A stretch of 64,000 bases of DNA from Methylophilus sp. QUAN (GCF_015354445.1 NZ_JADKYT010000003.1:496001-560000), one strand, 5' to 3'. Positions 17,757 through 28,289 are shown, numbered from the stretch's first letter. The notes: generated by a model from the letters alone, not told the origin. Numbers and translations are program-made.

Positions 17757-18767
17757 CTAACCCAACAACGCCGCAATCCGCCGCGCACACTCCGGCGCCA
17801 TGGTCACCCCATAACGAAAATGACCAGTATTCAGGTACAAATTCTCAATCTGCGGATGTCGCCCAATACTAGGAATATTATGCGGCGTTCCCGGCCGCAA
17901 ACCGCTCCAGTGTTTGATAATCGGCTGCCCCTTCAAGGCAGGTAAGATAGCCTCAGCCTTTTGCAGCATTTCCTGCCGCATACTGTCGGTGACGCCTGTA
18001 TCAAAACCGACATCCTCGAGGCTGCTACCTGCCAGCAAGTGCCCATCACGGCGTTGCAGCATATAGAACCCGTCGCGATAAAGAATATGCGGCAACAGGC
18101 CAGGCATCATGTGATACAACAACATTTGCCCGCGCATGGGTTTGATATCGAGACTGGAGGCCGTTTGTTTAAGCAGCTCGAAGCTCCAGGCACCGGAGGT
18201 GACGACAAACACATCGGCAGACAAAGTATCACCAGTGGTGGTTTGCCAGCGGGTGATTGGTGCGCCCCCCTCTTGCAGCGGCATCAATTGCGTTTGCTCA
18301 CGCAAGATGACGCCATGCTTGATCAGCCAGGCCTTGAGTGATTGCAACAGGCGTGGGTTGCGGATCTGCACGACTTCGGGAATCAGCAGGTTGCCACCTT
18401 GTAGCGCGTATTCAAGGCCAAAGCGCGTACACCAGTCTATGGCTTGCTGCTGGTCAAACGGCGGTTGAATCAACATCCCGCTCTGGCTACATTCGGGGTC
18501 TATGCCAGTTTCGGCATATAACTCAGCACTCACGGCCGGATAGGCGCGCGCGCCTGCCAATGCCAGCTCATTGACCACATCCTGGTAAAACCACGGCAGC
18601 AAAGGGAAAGCAATGCCTGCCCCGGCCCATGAAGATTCACCCGAGGTTTGTGCGGCAATGATGTTGCGCTCAACCAGCGTGACCGCATGGCCTTGCTTGC
18701 GTAATTGCATGGCGGTCAGGCATCCGACGATGCCACCGCCGACGACCACGACTGAACGCTTAGCCAA
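17757..18767 (-). CDS. FAD-dependent amino-acid oxidase, ThiO-like
   Basis: A 336-residue flavoprotein of the D-amino-acid oxidase/glycine oxidase family. The FAD loop VVVGGGIVGCLTA is at residues 6-18. The C-terminal block WSGLRPGTPHN and TGHFRYGVTMAP is typical of glycine oxidase ThiO, which makes the dehydroglycine for the thiamine thiazole ring. thiS and thiG are in the window (39 kb) but not beside it, so assignment to ThiO rather than another amine oxidase is an inference. It lies 13 bp downstream of the Kef-type antiporter gene. Confidence 0.75.
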   Translation of the reverse strand: MAKRSVVVVGGGIVGCLTAMQLRKQGHAVTLVERNIIAAQTSGESSWAGAGIAFPLLPWFYQDVVNELALAGARAYPAVSAELYAETGIDPECSQSGMLIQPPFDQQQAIDWCTRFGLEYALQGGNLLIPEVVQIRNPRLLQSLKAWLIKHGVILREQTQLMPLQEGGAPITRWQTTTGDTLSADVFVVTSGAWSFELLKQTASSLDIKPMRGQMLLYHMMPGLLPHILYRDGFYMLQRRDGHLLAGSSLEDVGFDTGVTDSMRQEMLQKAEAILPALKGQPIIKHWSGLRPGTPHNIPSIGRHPQIENLYLNTGHFRYGVTMAPECARRIAALLG

Positions 18768-18780
18768 TGGTGTGTATGCC

Positions 18781-20757
18781 TTATGGTTTGCGGCCGGAAA
18801 TCAGATAGACTTCCATCGCAATCAGGGCGGCGTTACTGCCCAGCAAGACAAGGATATCGCCTTCATTCAACACGATATCATCCCTGGGAGAGATAGGCTC
18901 GGGCATATTGGGTCGGCGCAATTGCTTAACCTCGACGGCAAAGTCGCTAAACGGGATATGGTCTAGCCGCAAGCCGTGCGCATAGAAATTTTTATAAACT
19001 TCTACCGAATGCAATTGTGGCAATGAGGCAGTCGAGGTATCTGCATCACTCACGCCGCGGAAATAGCCTTTGAACATCTTGTAGCGTTCTTCGCGGAACA
19101 GGCGAATACGCTTAACCACCCGGTTCAGCGGAATGCCCAAAGTCACCAGCGCATGTGAGGCCAGCATCAGGCTGCCTTCCAGGATTTCCGGCACCACTTC
19201 GGCTGCACCAGCATCTCTCAATGCATCCATTTCACTGTCATCGTGCGTACGCACAATCACTGGCAGATTGGGGTTGCGCTCTTGAATCACATGCAACACC
19301 TTCATGGTGCCGCGTGTTTCAGCGTAACTGATGATTACAGCCTTGGCCCTGGCCAAGCCAGCAGCCTCCAACACAGAGCGCCGCCCGGCATCCCCATAAA
19401 TCACATTTTCACCGGCTGAGGCCGCTTCTTGCACGCGGCTGGCATCCATATCCAGTGCGACATAAGGGATATTTTCTTCGCGCAAAAAACGTCCCAGATA
19501 CTGGCCGCTACGACCATAGCCGCAAATGATCACATGGTCGCGCAGGTCCTGACTATGCTCCTGGATGGTATCCACCACCTTGATGCTGTTGCGGCTATAA
19601 CTCTTGACCAGTGCACGCGCAATACGCCCGTTTTTTTGAATAATAAACGGCGCGACCAGCATGGATAACACAGCAACAGACAATACCAGTTGCAAGGAGT
19701 CGCCATCAATCAGGTTGGTCTGCAACCCCAGCGCCAGCACCACAAAGCTGAACTCACCCGCCTGACCGAGAATGATCCCGGTACGCACGCCTACGCCCAT
19801 TTCAAAACCGTAGAACTTGGTTAACAGTGCGATGAGGCCGATCTTGAATAACAGGAACAGGGCGAGCAGCACCACAATCAACCCGATATGCTCAACCAGC
19901 ACAGACACGTTGAGCAACATGCCGACACTGATAAAGAATAGCCCCAGCAAAATATCGCGGAACGGCGCAATATCAGATTCCACCTGGTAGCGGTATTTGG
20001 TTTCTGAAATCAGCATGCCCGCGACAAACGCACCCAGGGCGTACGACAAGCCAACAAAGTTAGTGGCTGCGGCCATTAACAAGGTCACCATCAATACATT
20101 CAGTACAAACAGCTCGCGTGAGCGTTGTTTGGCGACCAATTCAAACCAGAAGTTGAGGATATTTTTGCCGAACTTGAACAGTAAGAACAGCAGGATTGAG
20201 GACTTGAACAAGGTCAGTCCCAGCACATCGAGCCAGTTATCGCTGTGTGAGCCTAAGGTCTGGATCAGCACCAGAATCGGGATCACTGCCAGGTCCTGGA
20301 ACAGCAGCACGCCGATACTCAAACGTCCGTGCCTGGAGTTTAAATCAACCCGTTCCATCAGGATTTTGGACACAATGGCGGTCGAAGACATAGTAATGGC
20401 TGCACCAATAATGAACGCAGAGGTCAGGCTAAGGCCAGCCAGTTTGCCCAGCACCAGACTGGCCAGCAAGGTCAGCACCACCTGCCCACCGCCCAGGCCA
20501 AACAGGGTTTTGCGCATGGCATACAGTTTAGGCAGGCTGAACTCGAGACCGATGCTAAACATCAGGAACACAATACCGAACTCGGCCACCTGGCGACCAG
20601 TTTCTTCGTCTTCCAGCAAACCCAGCGCGTGCGGGCCGAGCACAATGCCAATCATGAAGTAAGCCAGCATCGCGGGCAAACCCAGGATGCGGAACAAGCC
20701 GACGGCGAAGACCGAGCTGGTGAGCAATAATAATAAGTGGATCAGGGAATCAAACAT
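18781..20757 (-). CDS. CPA2 cation:proton antiporter with TrkA domains (Kef/YbaL type)
   Basis: A 658-residue inner-membrane antiporter. About 12 hydrophobic helices occupy residues 1-380 (CPA2 exchanger domain). A TrkA-N nucleotide-binding domain follows, with the Rossmann loop VIICGYGRSGQYLG near residue 413, and a TrkA-C domain closes the protein. By family it exports K+ or Na+ in exchange for H+, gated by nucleotides or glutathione adducts. No KefF/KefG-type ancillary gene is adjacent. Likely co-transcribed with the ThiO-like gene. Confidence 0.9.
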   Translation of the reverse strand: MFDSLIHLLLLLTSSVFAVGLFRILGLPAMLAYFMIGIVLGPHALGLLEDEETGRQVAEFGIVFLMFSIGLEFSLPKLYAMRKTLFGLGGGQVVLTLLASLVLGKLAGLSLTSAFIIGAAITMSSTAIVSKILMERVDLNSRHGRLSIGVLLFQDLAVIPILVLIQTLGSHSDNWLDVLGLTLFKSSILLFLLFKFGKNILNFWFELVAKQRSRELFVLNVLMVTLLMAAATNFVGLSYALGAFVAGMLISETKYRYQVESDIAPFRDILLGLFFISVGMLLNVSVLVEHIGLIVVLLALFLLFKIGLIALLTKFYGFEMGVGVRTGIILGQAGEFSFVVLALGLQTNLIDGDSLQLVLSVAVLSMLVAPFIIQKNGRIARALVKSYSRNSIKVVDTIQEHSQDLRDHVIICGYGRSGQYLGRFLREENIPYVALDMDASRVQEAASAGENVIYGDAGRRSVLEAAGLARAKAVIISYAETRGTMKVLHVIQERNPNLPVIVRTHDDSEMDALRDAGAAEVVPEILEGSLMLASHALVTLGIPLNRVVKRIRLFREERYKMFKGYFRGVSDADTSTASLPQLHSVEVYKNFYAHGLRLDHIPFSDFAVEVKQLRRPNMPEPISPRDDIVLNEGDILVLLGSNAALIAMEVYLISGRKP

Positions 20758-20846
20758 GCAAAAATTCTAAAGCATTAATGTCAGGCCGTGCAGACGTAGT
20801 ACCAGCCAGCGAACAATATATTAAGACGCATCGTCAGTGATATATT

Positions 20847-20879
20847 CTGAAACAGTTGTGTTTCAGGATGATGCATCCT
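20847..20879. promoter_or_regulatory. Two adjacent palindromes upstream of kdsD
   Basis: CTGAAACA-GTTG-TGTTTCAG (20847-20866, perfect 8-bp arms) is followed without gap by AGGATG-ATG-CATCCT (20865-20879, 6-bp arms). They lie in the divergent gap between the Kef-type gene and kdsD, about 110-140 bp before kdsD. They could be operators for either gene. Confidence 0.45.
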
Positions 20880-20970
20880 GCCATAAAACACTATTTTATG
20901 CAAAAAATGTGCCCACTAATAAAAAATCCGTAAAAAAGCTGTGTTTCGCTTTCTTGCCGGGGGCGTCACT

Positions 20971-20979
20971 TGCTATACT
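20971..20979 (+). promoter_or_regulatory. Extended -10 promoter abutting kdsD
   Basis: TGCTATACT is an extended -10 element. Its expected start site, about 20986, is within 2 nt of the kdsD ATG at 20988. The -35 region is poor (TTCTTG at 17-bp spacing). No Shine-Dalgarno lies between, so the message would be leaderless if this promoter is used. Confidence 0.45.
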
Positions 20980-20987
20980 AACCCGCC

Positions 20988-21989
20988 ATGAACACAGCAA
21001 AATCAGGTGTCCACCTCGTAAAAAGTCCAGACATCGTGACGCGTGCACGAGGCATACTGCTGCACGAGGCAGATGAAATCCGCCAACTGGCCGACCGTAT
21101 CGGCAGCGAGTTTGAAGCGGCTGTCAGCATGATTCTTGCCTGCCGCGGCCGCATCGTCGTCACCGGCATGGGTAAATCCGGCCATATCGGCGGTAAAATT
21201 GCGGCCACCCTGGCAAGCACCGGCACCCCGGCCTTCTTTATGCATCCAGCGGAAGCCAGTCATGGCGACCTGGGCATGATCACGGCTGAAGATGTGGTGA
21301 TTGCATTATCAAATTCCGGCGAAAGTGATGAAATCATCAACATTTTGCCTGCCATCCGCCGCATTGGTGCCCGTATCCTGAGCATTACCGGTAGTGAAGA
21401 CTCCACCCTGTCGCGCGAGTCAGACGTGCATTTAAGTGCCGCGGTCAGCCACGAAGCGTGCCCACTAGGCCTGGCACCCACAGCCAGCACGACAGCCGCG
21501 CTGGCATTGGGCGATGCGTTGGCGCTCTGCGTGCTCGACTTGCGCGAATTCACTGCCGAGGACTTTGCGCGGTCACACCCAGGTGGCAGCCTGGGCAGAC
21601 GACTGCTGGTACGAATTAAAGATGTCATGCGTACTGGGGATGCGATCCCCTCTATCAGCGAAGATGGCACCGTACAGGAGGCCATTGCGCAGATTTCGAG
21701 CAAAGGCATGGGATTTACAGCGATTGTGGATAGCGCGCAACACCCAATCGGCGTATTCACCGACGGCGATTTGCGTCGCCTGTTTATGCAAGGTGCCACC
21801 GATACGCAACAATCAATCAAAACGGTCATGAATACGCAGCCACGTTTATTGGGCATGCAACAAATGGCGGTTGAAGCAGTCAACCTGATGGAGCAATATA
21901 AAATTAACGGGTTTATGGCAGTGAACGAGCAACAGCAGTTAGTGGGCGCATTTAATATGCATGATTTACTCAAGGCAAAAATCGTTTAG
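20988..21989 (+). CDS. kdsD: Arabinose-5-phosphate isomerase
   Basis: KdsD/KpsF converts ribulose-5-phosphate to arabinose-5-phosphate, the first step to Kdo of lipopolysaccharide. 333 residues: N-terminal SIS sugar-phosphate domain (GMGKSGHIGGKIAATLASTG near residue 62, then SNSGES), then two CBS domains from about residue 210. First gene of kdsD-lptC-lptA-lptB-rpoN. kdsC, usually next in enterobacteria, is missing here. The start ATG 20988 has no Shine-Dalgarno and lies just after an extended -10 box. Confidence 0.95.
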   Translation: MNTAKSGVHLVKSPDIVTRARGILLHEADEIRQLADRIGSEFEAAVSMILACRGRIVVTGMGKSGHIGGKIAATLASTGTPAFFMHPAEASHGDLGMITAEDVVIALSNSGESDEIINILPAIRRIGARILSITGSEDSTLSRESDVHLSAAVSHEACPLGLAPTASTTAALALGDALALCVLDLREFTAEDFARSHPGGSLGRRLLVRIKDVMRTGDAIPSISEDGTVQEAIAQISSKGMGFTAIVDSAQHPIGVFTDGDLRRLFMQGATDTQQSIKTVMNTQPRLLGMQQMAVEAVNLMEQYKINGFMAVNEQQQLVGAFNMHDLLKAKIV

Positions 21990-22015
21990 GTTGATTGGCG
22001 CCCTGGAACTCCCAC

Positions 22016-22648
22016 ATGCTTAAACACCCCATCTTATTGCCGATTGCGCTCATGCTGTTTTTAGCGCTGCTGACGTTCTGGATTAACCAGACCGTGCAGG
22101 AGCAGGCACTGAGCTTGAGCCGCTTAAGCCGCCACGATCCGGACTACATGCTCTATAACTTTGTCAGCACGCGTACCGACGCCACTGGTAATACCAAATA
22201 CGTGTTAGCAGCCGCAGAGATGCGCCACTTTCCGGATAACGACTACACTGAGTTACAACGCCCGCGCTTCACCCAGTTTGGGCAGGATAAACCTTACACC
22301 CAAATTCATGGCCAGCATGGCAAAGTCTCGGCCAATGGTAAACTGGTCGAGTTTAGCAAGCAGGTCAAAGTGGTTCGCCAGGGCACGCTGGCCAAACCTG
22401 AAATGCAGTTGCAGACCGAGCATTTAACACTGGAGCCGGATACAGACCTGGCATATACCGATTTGCCGGTCACCATCCGCCAGCTACCGGCGACCGTGAT
22501 TACAGGCACCGGCATGCGCTTTGATAACAAAGCTGGCACCATGCAATTATTTAACCGGGTACATGTACATTATGTACGCCCACCCGTCGTCGCCAAAACT
22601 GCAAGCCCGGCAGCCAAGACGAAAAAAGGCAATCACAAGGGTCGTTGA
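22016..22648 (+). CDS. lptC: LPS export protein LptC
   Basis: Inner-membrane bitopic protein that passes LPS from LptBFG to LptA. From ATG 22016 it has 210 residues: one transmembrane helix (ILLPIALMLFLALLTFWI) and a periplasmic beta-jellyroll domain. A TTG at 21995 would add 7 residues. The C-terminus carries a basic tail rich in lysine. It lies between kdsD and lptA, its usual place, which supports the call since LptC sequence is poorly conserved. Confidence 0.88.
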   Translation: MLKHPILLPIALMLFLALLTFWINQTVQEQALSLSRLSRHDPDYMLYNFVSTRTDATGNTKYVLAAAEMRHFPDNDYTELQRPRFTQFGQDKPYTQIHGQHGKVSANGKLVEFSKQVKVVRQGTLAKPEMQLQTEHLTLEPDTDLAYTDLPVTIRQLPATVITGTGMRFDNKAGTMQLFNRVHVHYVRPPVVAKTASPAAKTKKGNHKGR

Positions 22649-22663
22649 TTCTGGAGAAATGAG

Positions 22664-23320
22664 TTGAACACGCACAAGCCATTATTTTATGCCACCTGCT
22701 TGACCTTATGGGCACTGCTGCACTGGTCAACCAGCGTGCTGGCTGAAGAGTCAGACCGTGACCAGCCAATTGAGCTGGAAGCGGATACCGTCACTGTGAA
22801 TGATGCCAAAAAGATCAGCATTTACACGGGTAATGTGATCCTCAACCAGGGCACCCTGCAAATCAAGGCCGACAAAATGATTGTGCGTGAAGACCAGGAT
22901 GGTTTTCAGCACAGCACTTGTACCGGCAACCCGACCACATTCAAGCAAAAACGCACTGGCAAAGACGAGTGGATGCAAGGCAGTGGACAGCGTATTGAAT
23001 ACAACGCACGCATGGACAAGGTACAGCTATATACCAACGCCTGGGTCAAACGTGGTGAAGATGTCGTCACCGGCGACTACATCAGCTATGACGCCAATGC
23101 AGAGTACGCCGAAGTGATTGGTGGCACCAAAGCCAACCCGAACGGCACTGCTGGCAGCCGCGTCAAAGCAACCATTCAGCCAAAAAACAAAACCACGCCG
23201 CCCGTGATTGATAACAAGCCAACCTCGCAGCAAGGGCTTCGCATGAACCGCTCACTGCAAATCAAAGTGGAACCAGCACCTGCCGACGCCAATAATGAGC
23301 CCGCGAAAGTGCAACCTTAA
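22664..23320 (+). CDS. lptA: LPS transport periplasmic protein LptA
   Basis: Periplasmic bridge protein forming the beta-jellyroll filament that carries LPS to LptDE. 218 residues starting at TTG 22664, with GGAG 10 bp upstream. Signal peptide to about residue 27 ([15 protein letters not shown]). The OstA-type core [14 protein letters not shown] and [13 protein letters not shown] is clear. The C-terminal 50 residues are hydrophilic and probably disordered. 15 bp after lptC and 11 bp before lptB. Confidence 0.92.
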   Translation: MNTHKPLFYATCLTLWALLHWSTSVLAEESDRDQPIELEADTVTVNDAKKISIYTGNVILNQGTLQIKADKMIVREDQDGFQHSTCTGNPTTFKQKRTGKDEWMQGSGQRIEYNARMDKVQLYTNAWVKRGEDVVTGDYISYDANAEYAEVIGGTKANPNGTAGSRVKATIQPKNKTTPPVIDNKPTSQQGLRMNRSLQIKVEPAPADANNEPAKVQP

Positions 23321-23331
23321 AGAACGGCCTT

Positions 23332-24078
23332 ATGCAGACAACAGTTTCACCAGATCATAACCATTTACGTGTCAGCCACCTGAAAAAGGCCTACCAGGGC
23401 CGCACCGTGGTTAAAAACACCACGCTAGAGCTACACAGCGGCGAAGTGATTGGCCTGCTCGGCCCCAATGGCGCGGGTAAAACCACCAGTTTTTATATGA
23501 TTGTTGGCCTGGTCGCACTGGACGATGGCAGCATTACACTCAATGGCGCAGATGTGAGCCATTCCCCCATGCACGAGCGCGCACGCATGGGACTGGCTTA
23601 CCTGCCACAAGAAGCGTCCATTTTTCGCAAAATGACAGTGACCGATAATATTTTATCGATTCTGGAAACCCGCCCTTATACAGAAGAAGAACGCGAAGTG
23701 CGGCTGGAGTCCTTACTGGATCAACTACATATCCAGCATATCCGCCATAGCCAGGCCGTGAGCCTGTCGGGCGGTGAGCGCCGACGGGTAGAGATTGCGC
23801 GCTGCCTGGCCACTGATCCGAAATTCATCCTGCTGGATGAGCCGTTTGCCGGGATTGACCCAATTGCGGTGATTGAGATCCAGAAAATTATCCGCTACCT
23901 GAGCAGCCAGAATATCGGCATTTTGATTACAGACCACAACGTGCGTGAAACCCTGGACATTTGTGACCGGGCATATATCGTCAATGAAGGCGCAGTGTTT
24001 GCCGCTGGCACGCCAGACGAGATCATTCAGAACGAAGGCGTACGTGAAGTCTATCTGGGCAAGAATTTTAGGCTGTAA
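23332..24078 (+). CDS. lptB: LPS export ABC transporter ATP-binding protein LptB
   Basis: ATPase that powers LPS extraction from the inner membrane together with LptFG (not in this window). 248 residues. Walker [10 protein letters not shown] (about 44-52), signature LSGGERRR, Walker [11 protein letters not shown] and the switch histidine in [10 protein letters not shown] are intact. 6 bp before rpoN on the same strand. Confidence 0.97.
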   Translation: MQTTVSPDHNHLRVSHLKKAYQGRTVVKNTTLELHSGEVIGLLGPNGAGKTTSFYMIVGLVALDDGSITLNGADVSHSPMHERARMGLAYLPQEASIFRKMTVTDNILSILETRPYTEEEREVRLESLLDQLHIQHIRHSQAVSLSGGERRRVEIARCLATDPKFILLDEPFAGIDPIAVIEIQKIIRYLSSQNIGILITDHNVRETLDICDRAYIVNEGAVFAAGTPDEIIQNEGVREVYLGKNFRL

Positions 24079-24084
24079 CCAGTT

Positions 24085-25632
24085 ATGAAGCAAAACCTGC
24101 AATTACGCATCTCACAAAACCTGGCGCTGACACCGCAGTTGCAGCAGTCTATCCGGCTGTTGCAGTTGTCGACGCTGGAGTTAAGCCAGGAGCTGGAAAC
24201 CATCCTGCAGGAAAACCCGCTGCTGGAAATGGCCGATGGTGAAGAGGGCGAATTTGAAGATAACGCCCCCACCGCAACCGGGGCAGCAGAATCTGAGCTA
24301 CCCGATGCAAGTTCGTTTGATGTCGCGACGCAAACAGAAATTACCGCGCCAGCAGAGACCTTGCGCGAAGAGTTGCACGAGGAGCTCGGTGGCAACGAAG
24401 GCGAGCAGGCCAATCTGAGTGAAGAGTTTTCACCGCCCGAGTTTGAGGACGACTATGAAGAGTTTGGCAGCACCAGCAACTGGGATGAGGCTGGCCGCAA
24501 CAACCTCGATGATGAAGATAGCGATTTCTCACGCCAGGATGCCAGCAACATCAGCCTGCGCGAACACCTGATCAACCAGATGCAACTGGCACACCTGTCT
24601 AAGCGGGACATGGATCTGGTGAAGTTCTTGCTCGACAGCATTAACGATGATGGTTATTTAGAGCAGGATTTACAGGAGATTGTCGACCTGTTGCCACCAG
24701 AATTGGAAATCGAGTTACTGGAGCTGGAAACGGCACTGAAATTGATCCAGAACCTGGATCCAATTGGTGTCGGTGCACGCGACCTGCGTGAATGCATCCT
24801 GCTACAGCTGCAGATACTGCCGCCTGAAACGCCTTATCTGCGTATTGCAATGGCGATTGCCAAAGACCACCTGGCATTGCTGGCCAACAAAGACTTTGTC
24901 AAACTGCGCAAGGTACTCACTTGCGACGAAGCTGCGCTCAAAGGTGCGCAGCAACTGATCCGCCAGCAAAACCCAAAACCCGGTAACGAGTTTGCCAGCT
25001 TTAGCCATGACCACTTTATTCAGCACGATGTGGTGGTCAAAAAAATCAAAGGCATCTGGATGGCGTCGCTCAATGACGGCGTGATTCCCAAGCTACGCAT
25101 CAACCAGCTGTATGCGGATATTCTCAAGCGCAACCGTGAAAGCTCTGGCCAATACCTGCAAAGCCAGATGCAGGAAGCGAAATGGATGATTAAGAATATC
25201 CAGCAGCGCTTTTCGACCATCCTGCGCGTCTCACAGGCGATTGTGGACAGGCAACGCAACTTCTTTGAGCATGGCGAAATTGCCATGCGTCCTTTGGTAT
25301 TGCGTGAGATTGCCGAAGAGCTGGATCTGCACGAAAGTACGGTTTCACGAGTCACCACGCATAAGTACATGCTTACACCGCGTGGTGTGTTTGAGTTGAA
25401 ATACTTCTTCGGTAGCTCGGTAGCGACCGATGCAGGCGGCTCTTGCTCAGCCACGGCGATTCGCGCCCTGATCAAGCAAATGGTGGCCGAAGAAAACCCG
25501 AAAAAACCGCTGTCTGATAATCAGATCACTGACACTCTGGCGCAACAAGGCATTGTGGTTGCACGCAGGACCATCGCCAAATACCGCGAATCACTGAATA
25601 TTCCGCCAGCCAATTTACGCAAATCGCTATAA
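24085..25632 (+). CDS. rpoN: RNA polymerase sigma-54 factor
   Basis: Sigma-54, which recognises -24/-12 promoters and needs an AAA+ activator to open DNA. 515 residues. N-terminal glutamine/leucine-rich activator region (ALTPQLQQSIRLLQL), an acidic linker about 50-150, core-binding domain, and at the C-terminus the RpoN box ARRTIAKYRE. Being in the lptB-rpoN unit is usual; hpf and ptsN, often downstream, are absent and a strong terminator follows directly. Three -24/-12 candidates near 55.0 and 60.5-60.8 kb in this window would be its targets. Confidence 0.97.
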   Translation: MKQNLQLRISQNLALTPQLQQSIRLLQLSTLELSQELETILQENPLLEMADGEEGEFEDNAPTATGAAESELPDASSFDVATQTEITAPAETLREELHEELGGNEGEQANLSEEFSPPEFEDDYEEFGSTSNWDEAGRNNLDDEDSDFSRQDASNISLREHLINQMQLAHLSKRDMDLVKFLLDSINDDGYLEQDLQEIVDLLPPELEIELLELETALKLIQNLDPIGVGARDLRECILLQLQILPPETPYLRIAMAIAKDHLALLANKDFVKLRKVLTCDEAALKGAQQLIRQQNPKPGNEFASFSHDHFIQHDVVVKKIKGIWMASLNDGVIPKLRINQLYADILKRNRESSGQYLQSQMQEAKWMIKNIQQRFSTILRVSQAIVDRQRNFFEHGEIAMRPLVLREIAEELDLHESTVSRVTTHKYMLTPRGVFELKYFFGSSVATDAGGSCSATAIRALIKQMVAEENPKKPLSDNQITDTLAQQGIVVARRTIAKYRESLNIPPANLRKSL

Positions 25633-25665
25633 AACAAAAAGGCCGCAATTGCGGCCTTTTTGTTT
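25633..25665. terminator. Bidirectional terminator rpoN/tyrS
   Basis: AAAAAGGCCGC-AATT-GCGGCCTTTTT, a perfect 11-bp stem with flanking A and T tracts, between the converging rpoN and tyrS genes. Confidence 0.92.
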
Positions 25666-25675
25666 AGCAGGCTTT

Positions 25676-26914
25676 TTATTTAATGGTGATTTTGGCAAAC
25701 TTGCGTTTACCCACTTGTGCCACCACAGTCATGCCTTTAGCCAGCGGCAGGTTTTTGTCCTCCACCTTCACGCTATCCAGTTTCACGCCGCCCTGCTGCA
25801 CCGCACGCATGGCCTCACTGGTGCTCTCGACCAGGCCGGCCTGCTTGAGCAACTGGCTGATGCCTATGCTGTCGCCATCAATCACCACTTCCACCTCAGG
25901 CACATCATCAGGAATACCGCCTTTGGCACGTGTCTGGAAGTCCTGCAGGGCTTTTTCAGCCGCGGCCTGGCCGTGAAAGCGGGCGACGATTTCTTGTGCA
26001 AATCCAACCTTGATATTGCGCGGATTGTCACCAGCAGCCACTTGCGCCTTCCACTCGGCAATCGTTTCCAGGGTAGCAAATGACAGCAGGTCAATGTAAC
26101 GCCACATCAGGTCATCAGAAATAGACATGATCTTGGCAAAAATCGTCTCTGGCGCTTCGCTGATACCAATGTAATTACCCAAGGACTTGGACATCTTGTT
26201 GACGCCGTCCAAGCCTTCCAGCAGCGGCATCATCAGCACACACTGCTGTGACTGGCCAGCCTGCTTTTGCAACTCACGGCCCATGAGCAGGTTAAATTTC
26301 TGGTCTGTGCCACCCAGTTCCAAATCTGCCTGCAACGCGACAGAGTCATAGCCTTGCAACAATGGATACAAGAACTCATGAATCGCAATCGGCTGGTTGC
26401 CTTTGAAGCGTTTGGAGAAATCATCACGCTCCAGCATACGGGCCACCGTGTGGCTGGCTGCCAGCTTAATCATGCCCGCCGCCCCGAGGTCGCTTAACCA
26501 TTTGGAGTTAAACACAATCTCGGTTTTGGCCGGATCCAGAATCTTGAACACCTGTTCAGAATAAGTATCGGCATTGGCTTTGACCTGCTCAACGGTTAAC
26601 GGTGGACGCGTGGTACTTTTGCCGGTCGGGTCACCGATCATGCCGGTAAAATCCCCGATCAGGAACAAAATCTGGTGCCCCAGATCCTGCAACTGGCGCA
26701 ATTTGTTAATCAGCACGGTGTGCCCCAGATGCAAATCAGGTGCGGTCGGGTCAAACCCGGCTTTCACACGTAAAGGCTTGCCGGTTTTCAGCTTTTCAAT
26801 CAGCTCCTGCTCAATTAACAACTCATCGGCACCGCGTTTGATAATCGCCAGGGCGTTTACAATGTCTGGACTCAGGGCTTCAGCCGCCGTTGAGGCTTGG
26901 TTTACGTCTGTCAT
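25676..26914 (-). CDS. tyrS: Tyrosine-tRNA ligase
   Basis: Class I synthetase charging tRNA-Tyr. From ATG 26914 it has 412 residues; 14 upstream codons in frame are discarded. HIGH-type motif H-L-G-H in [18 protein letters not shown] in [13 protein letters not shown], and a C-terminal S4 RNA-binding domain. It is divergent from anmK and anmK-tyrS adjacency is common in betaproteobacteria. No T-box or leader motif seen. Confidence 0.96.
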   Translation of the reverse strand: MTDVNQASTAAEALSPDIVNALAIIKRGADELLIEQELIEKLKTGKPLRVKAGFDPTAPDLHLGHTVLINKLRQLQDLGHQILFLIGDFTGMIGDPTGKSTTRPPLTVEQVKANADTYSEQVFKILDPAKTEIVFNSKWLSDLGAAGMIKLAASHTVARMLERDDFSKRFKGNQPIAIHEFLYPLLQGYDSVALQADLELGGTDQKFNLLMGRELQKQAGQSQQCVLMMPLLEGLDGVNKMSKSLGNYIGISEAPETIFAKIMSISDDLMWRYIDLLSFATLETIAEWKAQVAAGDNPRNIKVGFAQEIVARFHGQAAAEKALQDFQTRAKGGIPDDVPEVEVVIDGDSIGISQLLKQAGLVESTSEAMRAVQQGGVKLDSVKVEDKNLPLAKGMTVVAQVGKRKFAKITIK

Positions 26915-27033
26915 AAAGATTCTTTTTTGAAGCGCGCGTTGCGCGCGCTTCGTCACGAAAGTAAAACAGCTATTTTAACGTAATCCCAGGCATTTCTGTA
27001 AGCAAGGCATGAGCAGTGTTACACTTATGCCTT

Positions 27034-28161
27034 ATGAATTTTTCTGCCCCGCCCACTCAAACACGCCTATTTATTGGCCTGATGTCTGGTACCAGTCTGG
27101 ATGGGGTGGATGCAGTGCTGGTCGCACAACAAGACGGGCATCTGCAGCAACAAAGCCAGTTTTTTCTGCCTTATCCTGCGGATATCAGACAAATCCTGCT
27201 GGATCTGCATACCCCAGCTGTCAACGAATTACATACTGCCGCTATAGTGTCCAACCAGCTGGCAGACCTGTACGCAGCGGCAGTTCAAGGCTTATTGCAA
27301 ACAGCAAATATCTCTGCCGCAGCTGTCACCGCCATTGGCTGCCATGGGCAAACCATACGCCACTGCCCTGATCTGGCCAACGGCCAGGCCTATACTGTGC
27401 AGTTAGGCAATCATGCGCGCCTGGCTGAGCGCACAGGCATCACCGTGGTTGGCGATTTCCGCAGCCGAGATATTGCCGCTGGCGGCCAGGGAGCACCCTT
27501 GGTGCCCGCCTTTCACCAGGCAATCTTTGCGGCAGCTGATACCCATCGAGTGATCTTGAATATTGGCGGCATTGCCAACCTGAGTGATTTACCTATAAGT
27601 GGCAGCGTGACCGGGTTTGATTCCGGCCCCGGCAACTTGCTCATGGATGCCTGGACCCTGCAACACACCGGTCAGACGTATGATGCCGGAGGTGCCTGGG
27701 CAGTGCGCGGCAGCGTCAATCAAGCGTTGCTGGACGCATTGCTCGCGGAGCCGTATTTTGCGCTCCCCATCCCTAAAAGTACCGGGCGCGACCTGTTTAA
27801 CCAAACCTGGCTCAACGCACACCTGCAAACCCATGCGGATACACCTCAGAATGTCGCCCGCACGCTGCTGGAATTGACCGCTGTGACGATTGCCCAGGCT
27901 TTAAAGCAACATTGCAGCGGTGCTACCGAGATTTATGCCTGTGGCGGCGGTGCACATAATCTTGCCCTAATAGACCGGCTGCAAACGCTATGCGGACTAC
28001 CGGTGCAACGCACCGACGTACTCGGCATTGGGGTCGACTGGGTGGAAGCCGTTGCCTTTGCCTGGCTGGCGCAACGCTGCCTGGATCATCAACCCGGCAA
28101 CCTGCCTGCCGTCACCGGCGCAGCAGGGCCACGAGTGTTAGGTGCGATTTACCAAAATTAA
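27034..28161 (+). CDS. anmK: Anhydro-N-acetylmuramic acid kinase
   Basis: AnmK cleaves and phosphorylates 1,6-anhydro-MurNAc to MurNAc-6-P during cell-wall recycling. From ATG 27034 it has 375 residues. The N-terminal [16 protein letters not shown], the catalytic-region segments [19 protein letters not shown] and GFDSGPGN, and a late GGGAHN are typical. A GTG at 27016 would add six residues. Monocistronic; gltA follows after 167 bp. Confidence 0.94.
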   Translation: MNFSAPPTQTRLFIGLMSGTSLDGVDAVLVAQQDGHLQQQSQFFLPYPADIRQILLDLHTPAVNELHTAAIVSNQLADLYAAAVQGLLQTANISAAAVTAIGCHGQTIRHCPDLANGQAYTVQLGNHARLAERTGITVVGDFRSRDIAAGGQGAPLVPAFHQAIFAAADTHRVILNIGGIANLSDLPISGSVTGFDSGPGNLLMDAWTLQHTGQTYDAGGAWAVRGSVNQALLDALLAEPYFALPIPKSTGRDLFNQTWLNAHLQTHADTPQNVARTLLELTAVTIAQALKQHCSGATEIYACGGGAHNLALIDRLQTLCGLPVQRTDVLGIGVDWVEAVAFAWLAQRCLDHQPGNLPAVTGAAGPRVLGAIYQN

Positions 28162-28289
28162 ACCGAAGACACCCTAAAGCAGTGCGAATGCACTCAACGT
28201 TTGATTTAAACTGGTGCAGGATTGAAGACGATTTTTTAACTTTTCCATGCTCATTTCTGCACAAGCACCCATATTCAAAAACGATTGCG

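Noticed and set aside
17757-18767. Firm thiO symbol
   Set aside because: Sequence fits, but the gene is far from thiS-thiG and other amino-acid oxidases share the same motifs.
20837-21076. 79-codon plus-strand ORF upstream of kdsD
   Set aside because: Runs through the palindromes and promoter and overlaps kdsD in another frame.
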